Shown here piece after piece: positions 53,143 to 62,000 of a stretch of DNA of 64,000 nt (within the stretch, counting starts at the first letter, position 1; every line of letters starts with the position of its first letter). Where the stretch lies: the NCBI GenBank assembly GCA_910579035.1, contig CAJTSR010000009.1, positions 1 to 64,000 on the forward strand, in the 5' to 3' direction. The notes beneath the pieces are model-generated. The model made no database searches. It was not told the DNA's origin and saw nothing but the letters and a program-made list of their open reading frames with translations. This DNA comes from an uncultured Muribaculaceae bacterium. Lineage in GTDB: Bacteria; Bacteroidota; Bacteroidia; Bacteroidales; Muribaculaceae. The position numbers and the translations under genes are program-made.

Positions 53143-53604
53143 TCAAAGTTCGTCGGGCGCGTATAGCGAGCCCATTGTCGGGAGAGTGTAATCAAATATT
53201 TCCTCAGGCCGGAAGAAACGGTTGATTTCGATAATGGCATTTTCGGGGCTGTCGGAAGCGTGCACGATGTTTTCCTGCCCGCTCATTCCGAAATCACCTC
53301 GGATTGTGCCGGGCTCGGCTTTGCGGCAGTTGGTGGCGCCCACCATGGCGCGGACAACGCTCACAGCATCTTTGCCCTTGAGCACCATCACGACCACCGG
53401 CGTGGCCATCATGGAATCGAGTATGAGAGGAAAGAACGGACGCTCGACAAGGTGCGCGTAGTGTTCGCGAAGCAGCGGCTCTGTAAGCTGCATCATCTTC
53501 ACACCTGCTATCTGCAGTCCTTTGCGCTCAAACCGGTGGATTACGTCGCCGGCAAGACCGCGTGTTATGGCAGAGGGTTTAAGAATTATAAATGTTTGCT
53601 CCAT
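53143..53604 (-). CDS. ndk: Nucleoside-diphosphate kinase
   Basis: 153 residues, normal length. It balances NTP pools by phosphate transfer through the active-site His in NIVHASDSPENA. Other markers are the N-terminal FIILKPSAITRGLAGDVI and VMVLKGKDAVSVVRAMVGATN. A promoter -7 box lies at 53652-53645. Confidence 0.96.
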   Translation of the reverse strand: MEQTFIILKPSAITRGLAGDVIHRFERKGLQIAGVKMMQLTEPLLREHYAHLVERPFFPLILDSMMATPVVVMVLKGKDAVSVVRAMVGATNCRKAEPGTIRGDFGMSGQENIVHASDSPENAIIEINRFFRPEEIFDYTLPTMGSLYAPDEL

Positions 53605-53644
53605 CAGGGCATTAAGGTTCTTTAAATATTAGGCGTATATTTGC

Positions 53645-53652
53645 TCAAAGAT
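53645..53652 (-). promoter_or_regulatory. -7 box of the ndk promoter
   Basis: TATCTTTG on the minus strand, 40 bases before the ndk ATG. At about 20 bases upstream there is only a T-rich GGTTTTCG, a weak -33 box. Confidence 0.6.
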
Positions 53653-53720
53653 AGCGAAAATAGCCCGCAATCGAAAACCACCCAGCGTTAAAAAGTCACA
53701 ACCTCACCTGACAGCTTAAT

Positions 53721-53752
53721 CACCTAACCACCTAACTACCTAACCACCAAGC
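53721..53752. repeat. Short 8-bp tandem repeat
   Basis: CACCTAAC, CACCTAAC, TACCTAAC, CACCAAGC in a row upstream of ndk. Purpose not evident. Confidence 0.6.
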
Positions 53753-53766
53753 ACTTCTCCGAAAAC

Positions 53767-53780
53767 ATGTTTTACAACAT
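53767..53780. promoter_or_regulatory. Palindromic operator-like motif, site 3
   Basis: ATGTTTTACAACAT, the third site fitting ATGTT-N-TACAACAT. It is 163 bases upstream of the ndk start codon. Confidence 0.5.
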
Positions 53781-53787
53781 ATTTTCA

Positions 53788-53826
53788 AGAAAAAGCGCCT
53801 CCCGGAATGTTACCGGAAGGCGCCAT
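53788..53826 (-). terminator. Terminator of the galactose operon
   Basis: GCGCCTCCCGG (53795-53805) pairs with CCGGAAGGCGC (53813-53823), followed on the minus strand by TTTTTCTT. It lies about 50 bases after the last gene of the gal operon. Confidence 0.8.
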
Positions 53827-53852
53827 CGTTAATTTTTGCAAATCACGCACTT

Positions 53853-53876
53853 AGAGGGTGTTTCATAATACCCTCT
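53853..53876. repeat. 24-bp remnant of the TIR element
   Basis: AGAGGGTGTTTCATAATA, identical to the left end of copy D, is joined directly to CCCTCT, the last six bases of the right end. The inner 310 bases are missing. The remnant ends at the last base of the nucleotidyltransferase stop codon. It may be a precise deletion product or a solo-end insertion, and it can form a 7-bp hairpin. Confidence 0.7.
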
Positions 53877-54778
53877 TAGAACAGGGGCGAAGGATATTCG
53901 CCGTCGGCGTGCAGCTGGGCGAACTTGGCCACTACCGAGGGGCGGTCGGCGCTGTAAGTAACGCCGAACCAGCGCGAGTCGGTATCAAGCACCTTCACCG
54001 TTGCCTCGCCGCTGTTGATAAGGGTGTCGATACACAGCGGAATGAAAAACTCGGCCTTGGGGGTGTTGATGTCGCGGTCGAGGAACTTGCGGAACTCGCG
54101 GTCGCTGTACTCGAAGTAATCGGGAGTGAATCCCCAAAGATTCATCGACACGGGAGTGGTCGGTTCGAGAGTCTGAACCTGTCCGTTTTCATCGGTGAAC
54201 ACTATCTTGTGGTCTTCGTCGTAGCTTATGGCAGTGCGTTCAACCACCGAGGTAAGCAGGCCCTCCTTGGTTTCGCACACACCGCGGGCCACGGAGCCGT
54301 TTTCGGTCATAGTGTTGCCCACACGGAAGCCAACCATGCAGTAGTCGCCTTTGCCGTCGCGAGGGCGGCTCAGCTCCTTGGCAATCACCTCGAAGGCGTC
54401 ACGGCCATAGAAGTCGTCGGCATTGATAACGGCAAACGGCTCCTTGATGGCGTCGCGGCCCATCAGCACGGCATGGTTGGTGCCCCAGGGCTTTGTGCGG
54501 TCGGCAGGACAGGTATATCCTTCAGGAAGCTTGTCGATGCTCTGGAATACCACTTCCACAGGCACCACGCCTTCATATTTCGACAATATTTTTTCGCGGA
54601 AATCGGCTTCAAAATCCTTGCGGATCACAAACACCACCTTGCCGAATCCGGCACGGATAGCGTCGTATACCGAGTAGTCCATAATGGTTTCACCGTTGGG
54701 GCCGAGGCCGTCGAGCTGCTTCAGACCGCCGTAACGGCTGCCCATACCTGCGGCAAGAACAAATAATGTAGGTTTCAT
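53876..54778 (-). CDS. Sugar-phosphate nucleotidyltransferase
   Basis: 300 residues. The N-terminal nucleotide-binding motif is LAAGMGSRYGGLKQLDGLGP, followed by the FAVINADDFYG metal site. Resembles NTP-transferase family proteins found next to galactose genes in Bacteroidota. It could supply UDP- or another NDP-sugar for the Leloir pathway (for example from a hexose 1-phosphate), but its substrate cannot be read from sequence and no galT is seen in this window. Last gene of the operon, 24 bases after galM. Confidence 0.87.
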   Translation of the reverse strand: MKPTLFVLAAGMGSRYGGLKQLDGLGPNGETIMDYSVYDAIRAGFGKVVFVIRKDFEADFREKILSKYEGVVPVEVVFQSIDKLPEGYTCPADRTKPWGTNHAVLMGRDAIKEPFAVINADDFYGRDAFEVIAKELSRPRDGKGDYCMVGFRVGNTMTENGSVARGVCETKEGLLTSVVERTAISYDEDHKIVFTDENGQVQTLEPTTPVSMNLWGFTPDYFEYSDREFRKFLDRDINTPKAEFFIPLCIDTLINSGEATVKVLDTDSRWFGVTYSADRPSVVAKFAQLHADGEYPSPLF

Positions 54779-54802
54779 TCGTTTATAGTATGGTTTGAGG
54801 GA

Positions 54803-55846
54803 TTATTTCACACTGAATTTAAACACGATATGACGCACATAGCGTTCACCCGGGGCGAGGAGCGTGGAGGGGAACGACGGCGTGTTGGGCGAGTTGGGGA
54901 AGCCCTGGCATTCTATGGCTACGCCGTCATAGTCGTCATAGCTTCGTCCTGCCTTGTTGACGGGGCTTCCTGCCAGCCAGTTGCCTGTATACACCTGCAC
55001 GCCGGGCTGGTCGGTCGATATTTCGAGAACGCGTCCCGAGCGCTTGTCGCACAGCACTGCGGCGAGCGCCATCTCACCGGGGCGGTATCCGTCGATTACC
55101 CAGCAGTGGTCATAGCCCTTGCCTATGCGCAGAGCCTCGAAATCGGCCTTGATGTCGCGTCCTATCTCCTTCTCCACGGTGAAATCCATCGGCGTTCCCG
55201 CTACGAGGGCAAGCTCGCCGGTGGGAATCTGCACCTCGTCGGTAGGAAGGTAGCGGGAGGCATTGAGCCGCATGGTGTTCCCGAGAACACTGCCCGAATT
55301 ATGACCAGCGAGGTTCCAGTAGGTGTGGTTGGTGAGGTTCACCACCGTCTTTTTATCGGTCGTGGCAGACAGTTCGAGCTTAAGCTCGTTGTCCTCGGTC
55401 CACTCATAGGCAGCGCGTGCCGTGAGCTCGCCGGGGAAACCGGCCTCGCCGTCGGCCGACACATATTCAAACACCGCCTTGCTGCCCTCGGCCTCCACAA
55501 GCCGCCATATACGGTTTGCGAAGCCCTCGGGGCCGCCGTGGTTGCAGTTCGGGCCGTTGTTTATCGGCAGATGGTATTCGAGTCCGTCTATCTCGAAAAT
55601 GCCGCGCGCTATGCGGTTGGCGAAGCGTCCGGGCACCTTGCCCGAGCACGGGCCGTCGCCGATATAGTCGGCCGGATCCGCATAGCCGAGCGCCACATCG
55701 TCGAGGTGTCCCTCGCTGTCGGGCACGTTCACGGCCACAACACCGGCGCCCACAGTGGTGAGAACCACCGACGCGCCCGAGGCATTGCTTATCGTTATCA
55801 GCTCTATATCACCCGCAGGCGATTTTGTGCTGTCTTTGCTTATCAT
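54803..55846 (-). CDS. galM: Galactose mutarotase (aldose 1-epimerase)
   Basis: 347-residue enzyme that interconverts the anomers of galactose before galactokinase. Family signatures are GRFANRIARG, NNGPNCNHGGPEGF with a catalytic His, NLTNHTYWNLAG with the second His, and a conserved Glu near VAIECQGFPNSPN. No signal peptide, so cytoplasmic. It lies 24 bases after galE in the operon. Confidence 0.94.
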   Translation of the reverse strand: MISKDSTKSPAGDIELITISNASGASVVLTTVGAGVVAVNVPDSEGHLDDVALGYADPADYIGDGPCSGKVPGRFANRIARGIFEIDGLEYHLPINNGPNCNHGGPEGFANRIWRLVEAEGSKAVFEYVSADGEAGFPGELTARAAYEWTEDNELKLELSATTDKKTVVNLTNHTYWNLAGHNSGSVLGNTMRLNASRYLPTDEVQIPTGELALVAGTPMDFTVEKEIGRDIKADFEALRIGKGYDHCWVIDGYRPGEMALAAVLCDKRSGRVLEISTDQPGVQVYTGNWLAGSPVNKAGRSYDDYDGVAIECQGFPNSPNTPSFPSTLLAPGERYVRHIVFKFSVK

Positions 55847-55870
55847 TGTCGTTCGTTTTTTCCAAATATA

Positions 55871-56896
55871 TCAAGAAATATTGCGGACGCGCTTCTCCCA
55901 TTCCCACGACGAGCGCAGGGTATCGTCGAGGTCGCGCTCGGCCTTCCAGCCCAGCACCTCGTTGGCAAGCGTGGTATCGGCCCATACGGCAGGCACGTCG
56001 CCGGCGCGGCGTTCCACCATCTTGTAGTTGAGCTTGAGGCCGTTGGCTTTCTCGAAGCGCGTAATCAGGTCGAGCACCGACACAGGATTGCCCGTGCCAA
56101 CGTTGAATATCTCGTAGCGCTGCTCCATCTTGCCGGAAGTCATTCGCGCAACGGCTGCCACATGTGCCTTCGCAAGGTCGTTGACATCGATATAGTCGCG
56201 CAGGCAGGTGCCGTCGGGAGTGTCGTAGTCGCTGCCGAACACCGACAGGCATTCGCGTATGCCGGCGGCGGTCTGCGTGATGAAAGGAACCAGATTGTTG
56301 GGCACTCCGCGCGGAAGTTCGCCGATAAGGGCCGACTGGTGCGCGCCTATCGGGTTGAAGTAGCGCAAGGCGATGCCACGCATGCCCTCGTACGCACGGC
56401 AGCAGTCGTGGAGTATGTCTTCGGCAATCTGCTTGGTGTTGCCGTAGGGCGAGGTAGCCGGCTGGCGGGGAGTCTGCTCGGTGACAGGGAGCTGCTCGGC
56501 ATCGCCGTACACCGTGGCCGACGAGGAAAACAGCACGTTCGGACGACCGTATTCCTTCATCATCTCCAGAATGTTCATATACGATACCAGATTGTTCTGA
56601 TAGTATTTCAACGGCTCGCTCATAGACTCGCCAACAGCCTTATAGGCGGCGAAGTGTATGACGGTGTTGAACTGATGGCGCTCGAAAACACCACGGAGGG
56701 CTTCCTTGTCGCAGGTGTCAACTTCTTCCAAACAAACCTTGCGACCCACAATTTTCTCCACTCCTTCGACAGCCGCAGGCTCCGAATTGGAGAAATTGTC
56801 GATAATCACTACATCATATCCGGCCTCGATAAGCGCTACCGCCGTGTGGGTGCCGATATATCCGGCTCCGCCGGACACCAATACAGTTTCTTTCAT
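55871..56896 (-). CDS. galE: UDP-glucose 4-epimerase
   Basis: 341-residue SDR enzyme that interconverts UDP-galactose and UDP-glucose. The NAD motif GGAGYIGTHTAVAL is at the N-terminus and the catalytic Y-x3-K is in PYGNTKQIAEDIL. The start is one of two adjacent ATG codons (56899 or 56896). An upstream in-frame ATG at 56968 lies inside repeat copy C and would add 24 repeat-encoded residues, so it is unlikely. Repeat copy C ends eight bases before the first ATG, separating galE from galK. Confidence 0.94.
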   Translation of the reverse strand: MKETVLVSGGAGYIGTHTAVALIEAGYDVVIIDNFSNSEPAAVEGVEKIVGRKVCLEEVDTCDKEALRGVFERHQFNTVIHFAAYKAVGESMSEPLKYYQNNLVSYMNILEMMKEYGRPNVLFSSSATVYGDAEQLPVTEQTPRQPATSPYGNTKQIAEDILHDCCRAYEGMRGIALRYFNPIGAHQSALIGELPRGVPNNLVPFITQTAAGIRECLSVFGSDYDTPDGTCLRDYIDVNDLAKAHVAAVARMTSGKMEQRYEIFNVGTGNPVSVLDLITRFEKANGLKLNYKMVERRAGDVPAVWADTTLANEVLGWKAERDLDDTLRSSWEWEKRVRNIS

Positions 56897-56906
56897 CATT
56901 ATTTCA

Positions 56907-57243
56907 AGAGGGTGTTTAATAATATCTGTTAAAGCACAGGTTGGTGTATTTTTGTTTAAACTGTTCATTATGAAGAGGGAGCATAGCGGTTGCTATGTGA
57001 CCGATGAGTAATGGGCAGTTTAACAAAAAGACGCCAAGACAGCACTATTGTTAAATTTGCCCTTGACCGAATCATCAAATAATATCTGCCAAGGCGGCAT
57101 CAAAGGCTTCGCCTCCAAAAATTTTGAGTGTCTTTATCCCTTCGCTTCAGTCACATAGCAACCGCTATGCTCCTTCAGCTCAGGCATAAATCCATCTCAA
57201 ACTTTCTGGCCTGTGCTTAAACAGATATTATCAAACACCCTCT
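56907..57243 (-). repeat. TIR element, copy C (complete, 337 bp)
   Basis: Complete copy in reverse orientation, identical in length to copy B, with 34-bp terminal inverted repeats and both internal CATAGC hairpins. It sits in the galK-galE intergenic region and faces galE in the same relative orientation that the other copies face their downstream genes. The 412-base gap between the two genes is this element plus a hairpin. Confidence 0.88.
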
Positions 57244-57269
57244 TCATATATACTCAATCTCGAATATTG

Positions 57270-57304
57270 AGCAGAGCCCGGAAGATGGCTCCCGGACTCT
57301 GCTT
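57270..57304 (-). terminator. Hairpin downstream of galK
   Basis: AGCAGAG and GGG-rich arms pair over about 12 bp (57270-57281 with 57292-57304, one mismatch). It starts five bases after the galK stop codon. No T run follows on the minus strand; T5 follows on the plus strand, so it is a weak terminator or a processing site. Confidence 0.5.
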
Positions 57305-57308
57305 GTTT

Positions 57309-58460
57309 TTAACGGTCGGCTTCGGCAACCTTGCGGGCGCCGTCGCTTATAATCACCTCGTAAATCTTCGGTTCGTGGCCGTACTTCTCGTTGAAGCGTG
57401 CCTTGGCTGTGGCTATGAAGTCGGCCATAAGCTCGTCCTTCACCAAGTTGATGGTGCAGCCGCCGAAGCCGCCGCCCATTATGCGCGAACCGGTAACACC
57501 GCATTCGCGGGCTATGTCGTTGAGGAAGTCAAGCTCCTCGCAGCTCACCTCGTAGTCTTTCGACAGACCGTCGTGGGTGGCATACATGCACTTGCCCACT
57601 GTTTCATAATCGCCGGCCACGAGAGCGTCGCAAACGGCAAGCACGCGGTCTTTTTCCTCTATCACGAACTTGGCGCGGAAGAAATCCTCGGCAGTGATGT
57701 CGCTCTTCACCGATTCGAGCATCTCCATAGTGGCGTCACGCAGAGTTTCGATACCGAGGCGCTTTGCCACGCGTTCGCACGAGGCGCGGCGCTTGTTGTA
57801 GGGCGAATCGGCCAGTTCGTGCTTCACCACCGAGTCAACAAGCACCAGGGTGTGGCCCTTGGGGTCGAAAGGATAGTATTCATATTCCATCGAGCGGCAG
57901 TCGAGGCGCATCAGATGGTCTTTCTTGCCGAACACGCTGGCAAACTGGTCCATTATTCCGCAGTTCACGCCGCAGTAGTTGTGCTCGGTGCTTTGGCCGA
58001 TACGGGCAAGCTCGAACTTGTCGATGCCGTTGCCGTTGAACATATCGTTGACAGCGAAAGCAAAGCAGGATTCGAGTGCGGCCGACGAGCTGAGGCCGGC
58101 GCCAAGAGGCACGTTGCCGGCAAACACGGCGTCGAAGCCCTCGACCTTGCCGCCACGCTTAAGCACCTCGCGGCACACGCCGAATATATAGCGCGCCCAC
58201 GACTGCGACGGTGCGTCACCCTCGGTGAGGCCAAACTCGGCGTAATCATCTATATCTATAGAAAAGACACGAACTTTCTCGCTGCCGTTGGCGCGGATCT
58301 CGGCCATTATCACCTTGTCGATAGCGCCGGGGAACACGAAGCCGCCGTTATAGTCGGTATGCTCGCCTATGAGGTTGACACGTCCGGCAGAGGCATACAC
58401 AGCGCCGTGACCTCCGAAGCGAGCCTCGAAAGTTTCGTTTATTTTTTTCTGTAATTCCAT
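57309..58460 (-). CDS. galK: Galactokinase
   Basis: 383-residue GHMP kinase that makes galactose 1-phosphate. The substrate motif is GRVNLIGEHTDYNGG, the ATP loop is PLGAGLSSSAALE, and the third motif is SRIMGGGFGGCTINL. Full length. First gene of the galactose operon (galK, galE, galM, nucleotidyltransferase), with a consensus promoter at 58502-58532. Confidence 0.97.
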   Translation of the reverse strand: MELQKKINETFEARFGGHGAVYASAGRVNLIGEHTDYNGGFVFPGAIDKVIMAEIRANGSEKVRVFSIDIDDYAEFGLTEGDAPSQSWARYIFGVCREVLKRGGKVEGFDAVFAGNVPLGAGLSSSAALESCFAFAVNDMFNGNGIDKFELARIGQSTEHNYCGVNCGIMDQFASVFGKKDHLMRLDCRSMEYEYYPFDPKGHTLVLVDSVVKHELADSPYNKRRASCERVAKRLGIETLRDATMEMLESVKSDITAEDFFRAKFVIEEKDRVLAVCDALVAGDYETVGKCMYATHDGLSKDYEVSCEELDFLNDIARECGVTGSRIMGGGFGGCTINLVKDELMADFIATAKARFNEKYGHEPKIYEVIISDGARKVAEADR

Positions 58461-58501
58461 GGTTATTGAGATATTTTAGAGTTAGTCCTGGTTACGTACC
58501 G

Positions 58502-58532
58502 CAAAGTTAACTATCTGCGCCCGATTTTGCAA
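58502..58532 (-). promoter_or_regulatory. Promoter of the galactose operon
   Basis: Minus strand: TTG (58532-58530), a 20-base spacer, TAACTTTG (58509-58502). The galK ATG is 42 bases downstream. Confidence 0.85.
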
Positions 58533-58679
58533 CCCCGCCGCCGCCACGCCTACCCTATTTGAACGATATGCGGCCTTTTTTGACCGATATTTGCCCCGCC
58601 TGCCCGGCCATCGCTCCTTCCCGCAGAGATACAAGCATATAAAAATCAAAAGACAAACCCGACTTTACGGTTTTATCCT

Positions 58680-58687
58680 TACCTTTG
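58680..58687 (+). promoter_or_regulatory. -7 box upstream of element copy D
   Basis: TACCTTTG directed towards the RecQ fusion gene, but copy D begins seven bases after it. The -33 region is poor. The 636-base gap 58461-59096 contains the gal promoter, this box, copy D and a short leader. Confidence 0.5.
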
Positions 58688-58694
58688 CAGTATA

Positions 58695-59032
58695 AGAGGG
58701 TGTTTCATAATATCTGTTAAAGCGCAGGCCAAAAAGTTTGAGATGGGTTTATACCTGAGCCGAAGGAGCATAGCGGTGGCTATGTGACTGAGGAGAAGGG
58801 ATAAAGACACTCAAAATTTTTGGAGGCGAAGCCTTTGATGCCGCCCCGGCAGGTATTATACGATGATGTCGTTCGAGAGAGTATTTAACAATAGTGCGTT
58901 CTTGGCGTCTTTTTGTTAACCTGCCCATTACTCATCGGTCACATAGCTACCGCTATGCTCCCTCTTCTTAATGAACAGTTTAAACAAAAATACACCAACC
59001 TGTGCTTTAACAGATATCATGAAACACCCTCT
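58695..59032 (+). repeat. TIR element, copy D (complete, 338 bp)
   Basis: Complete copy, 34-bp terminal inverted repeats, internal hairpins, same orientation as copies A and B. It separates a -7 box from the RecQ fusion gene. Its right end contains an ATG (59020) that opens a 21-codon reading frame ending before the true start at 59097. Confidence 0.88.
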
Positions 59033-59096
59033 AAAATCACCTGAGAAAAACAAGGTCGCCATTCAAATCACAGAACCATTTTAGCGTATTGAATAT

Positions 59097-62000
59097 ATGT
59101 CAATATGGAGCAAGCTCATAAATTTTAATAAAAGCGGGAATCAAAACAACGTTGCCGAAAATGCTGCAGCCGCGCCACGCAGCATCCCCGATTATGCCAT
59201 AATCGATATCGAGGTAGGCATAAGCGACAAGAGAATCCACGACATAGGAGCACTGAAACATAATGGATCTGTATTCCACAAGGCTTCAAAAGAAGAGCTG
59301 TTCGCTTTCTTAAACGACGTAGACTATATCTGCGGCCACAATATCATTCACCACGACGCCAAGTACCTCTTCTCCGACAAGGAATGCCGCCAGACTTTGG
59401 TTGACACCCTTTATGTTTCGCCCTTGCTGTTCCCCGAGCGGCCATACCACAAGCTTGTGAAAGACGACAAACTGCTTTCCGAACAGCTGAACAATCCCGT
59501 CAACGACTGCAGGAAGGCGAACGACCTGTTGCTCGACGAAATCGCCCGGTGGGAATCATTGCCGAGGGAGAAACGCCTGATATTCGCCTCCCTGCTTAGG
59601 GGCAAGGCGGAGTTTGAAGGCTTCCTGAGCATGGTGAATGCAGAATATCTCGACGAGGGTCTGCCGGAATCCATAGCCGGGCTTTACGACGGCAAAATCT
59701 GCCGGAATGCCGACCTCGCTATGCTCATCGACCGATATCCATGCGGACTGGCCTACGCCTTAGCTTTGGTCGACACCACCGATTACCGCTCTATCACCCC
59801 CGGCTGGGTGCTTCACACCTATCCCGAAGTAGAATTTATAGTCAAACTCCTGCGCCATACCAATTGCCATAGCTGCGACTATTGCAACACACAGTTGGAC
59901 GTGCTGCACAACTTAAAAGCATTCTTCGGATACGACCGCTTCCGCACATACGACGGCCAGCCACTGCAAGAGCAAGCAGCCAAAGCCGCCGTCAGCGGCA
60001 AATCACTGCTCGCAATATTCCCTACCGGCGGCGGCAAGTCGCTCACATTTCAGCTACCGGCATTCATGGCCGGACGCTCCGTCCACGGGCTCACGGTTGT
60101 CATCTCCCCCTTGCAGTCCCTCATGAAGGACCAGATCGACAACCTCGCCGACCGGGGCATCACAGAGGCCGTGACAATAAACGGAATGCTGGACCCTATC
60201 ACAAGGTCGCTGTCCATACAGCGGGTACAAGACGGCGAAGCCTCTCTGCTATACATATCCCCCGAAATGCTTCGGTCAAAAACCATCGAGAGAATATTGA
60301 CAGCACGCCACGTTGTAAGGTTTGTAATCGACGAGGCTCATTGCTTTTCTTCGTGGGGGCAGGATTTCAGGGTCGACTATCTGTACATCGGTAAATTTAT
60401 ACAAAAATACCAACAGCGGAAAAAATGCAAAAACCCGATACCGGTGTCCTGCTTCACAGCTACGGCAAAACAGAAAGTGATACAGGATATCTGCGACTAT
60501 TTCAAGCAAACCCTGGACTTAGACTTGGAGCTATTCGCATCGACGGCATCGAGAACCAACCTGCAATATTCCGTAATACACGCCGAGAGCGACAACGACA
60601 AATATTCAAAACTCAGGAATCTCATAGCGGAATCCAACTGCCCGACAATCGTCTACGTTTCCCGCACAAAACGCACAAAGGAACTGGCCGCGCAGCTGAC
60701 ACGCGACGGCTACAAAGCACTCCCTTTCAACGGCAAAATGGATTCTGATGAGAAAATCACCAACCAGAATGCCTTTATGACCGACGCTGTGCGCATTATC
60801 GTGGCCACGTCGGCATTCGGCATGGGAGTCGACAAGAAAGATGTCGGCATGGTGATACATTACGACATATCGGATTCTCTGGAGAACTATGTACAGGAAG
60901 CAGGGCGCGCCGGTCGCGACCCGGAGCTAAACGCCCGTTGCTATGTTCTGTACAGCGACAACGACTTGGACAAGCATTTTATACTGCTCAACCAGACCAA
61001 GCTCAGCATCAGCGAGATACAGCAGGTATGGAAGGCTGTCAAGGACCTTACCCGGCAGCGCATGAGGGTCAACTGCTCGGCGCTGGAAATCGCCCGTCAG
61101 GCAGGCTGGGATGATTCGGTATCCGACATCGAAACCCGCGTGCGCACAGCCTTGGCCGCCTTGGAGCAAGGCGGATACCTTGTAAGAGGCAACAACGTGC
61201 CACACGTGTATGCCACCGGCATCACCGTCAAGAACATGGACGAGGCGAGAACCCGCATATCGGCATCGCTCCTGTTCGACAGCGACGATATCGAAAAGGC
61301 TGTCCGCGTAATCAAATCACTGATATCACAAAAACACATAGCCAAAGCCCAGAATTCAGATGCGGAATCCCGTATCGACTATCTGGCCGACATCTTGGGG
61401 CTGAGCAAGAGAGAGGTCATATCAGTAGTGGAGCGCATGCGGCAGGAAGGCATCTTGGCCGACAGCAAAGACATATCGGCTTATCTGCTGGACGCAGGCA
61501 ATTCTGAACGAAAATCGCAAATGCTCCTCGAGCGTTTTGCAAAACTCGAGCAATACGTCCTGAGCCATATTCCAGAAGAGTCGCTCCGAATATCGTACAA
61601 GCAACTGAATGAAAATGCCGTCAACGACGGCATAGGCACGTCAAAGGAAAAAGACCTCCGCACCCTGCTCTACTTCCTCACAGTCAAGGGTTATACCCGC
61701 AAGAAGGAAGACGCGGCCCGCAATCTTGTGATAAGTCGCCAGACCGACTTGGAATCTACCATAAGGCGCTTTGAGAAACGACTGGAAATAAGCCGTTTCG
61801 CCGTGGAATGGCTGTACAAGTTAGCCTCGGACACCGAAAAAGAAGGCGCGCCCGGCCAGGCCATACAATTCTCAGTGATTGAGCTTCTGAACAAAATAAA
61901 GTCAAGCACCCGGTCACTTTTCGGCGGCCTCGACGACATTCAGCTTGAAGATGTGGAAGAAGCGCTCCTGTACCTGTCGAAAATCGGAGCGCTGAAGCTC

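Noticed and set aside
54830..56932. A 700-codon plus-strand open frame
   Set aside because: Antisense to galM and galE; no recognisable protein features.
57213..58454. A 413-codon plus-strand open frame
   Set aside because: Antisense to galK and starts inside a hairpin region; shadow frame.
59020..59085. 21-codon frame opened by the ATG in the right end of copy D
   Set aside because: Ends before the helicase start and has no conserved features; treated as an incidental upstream frame, noted only for possible leader effects.
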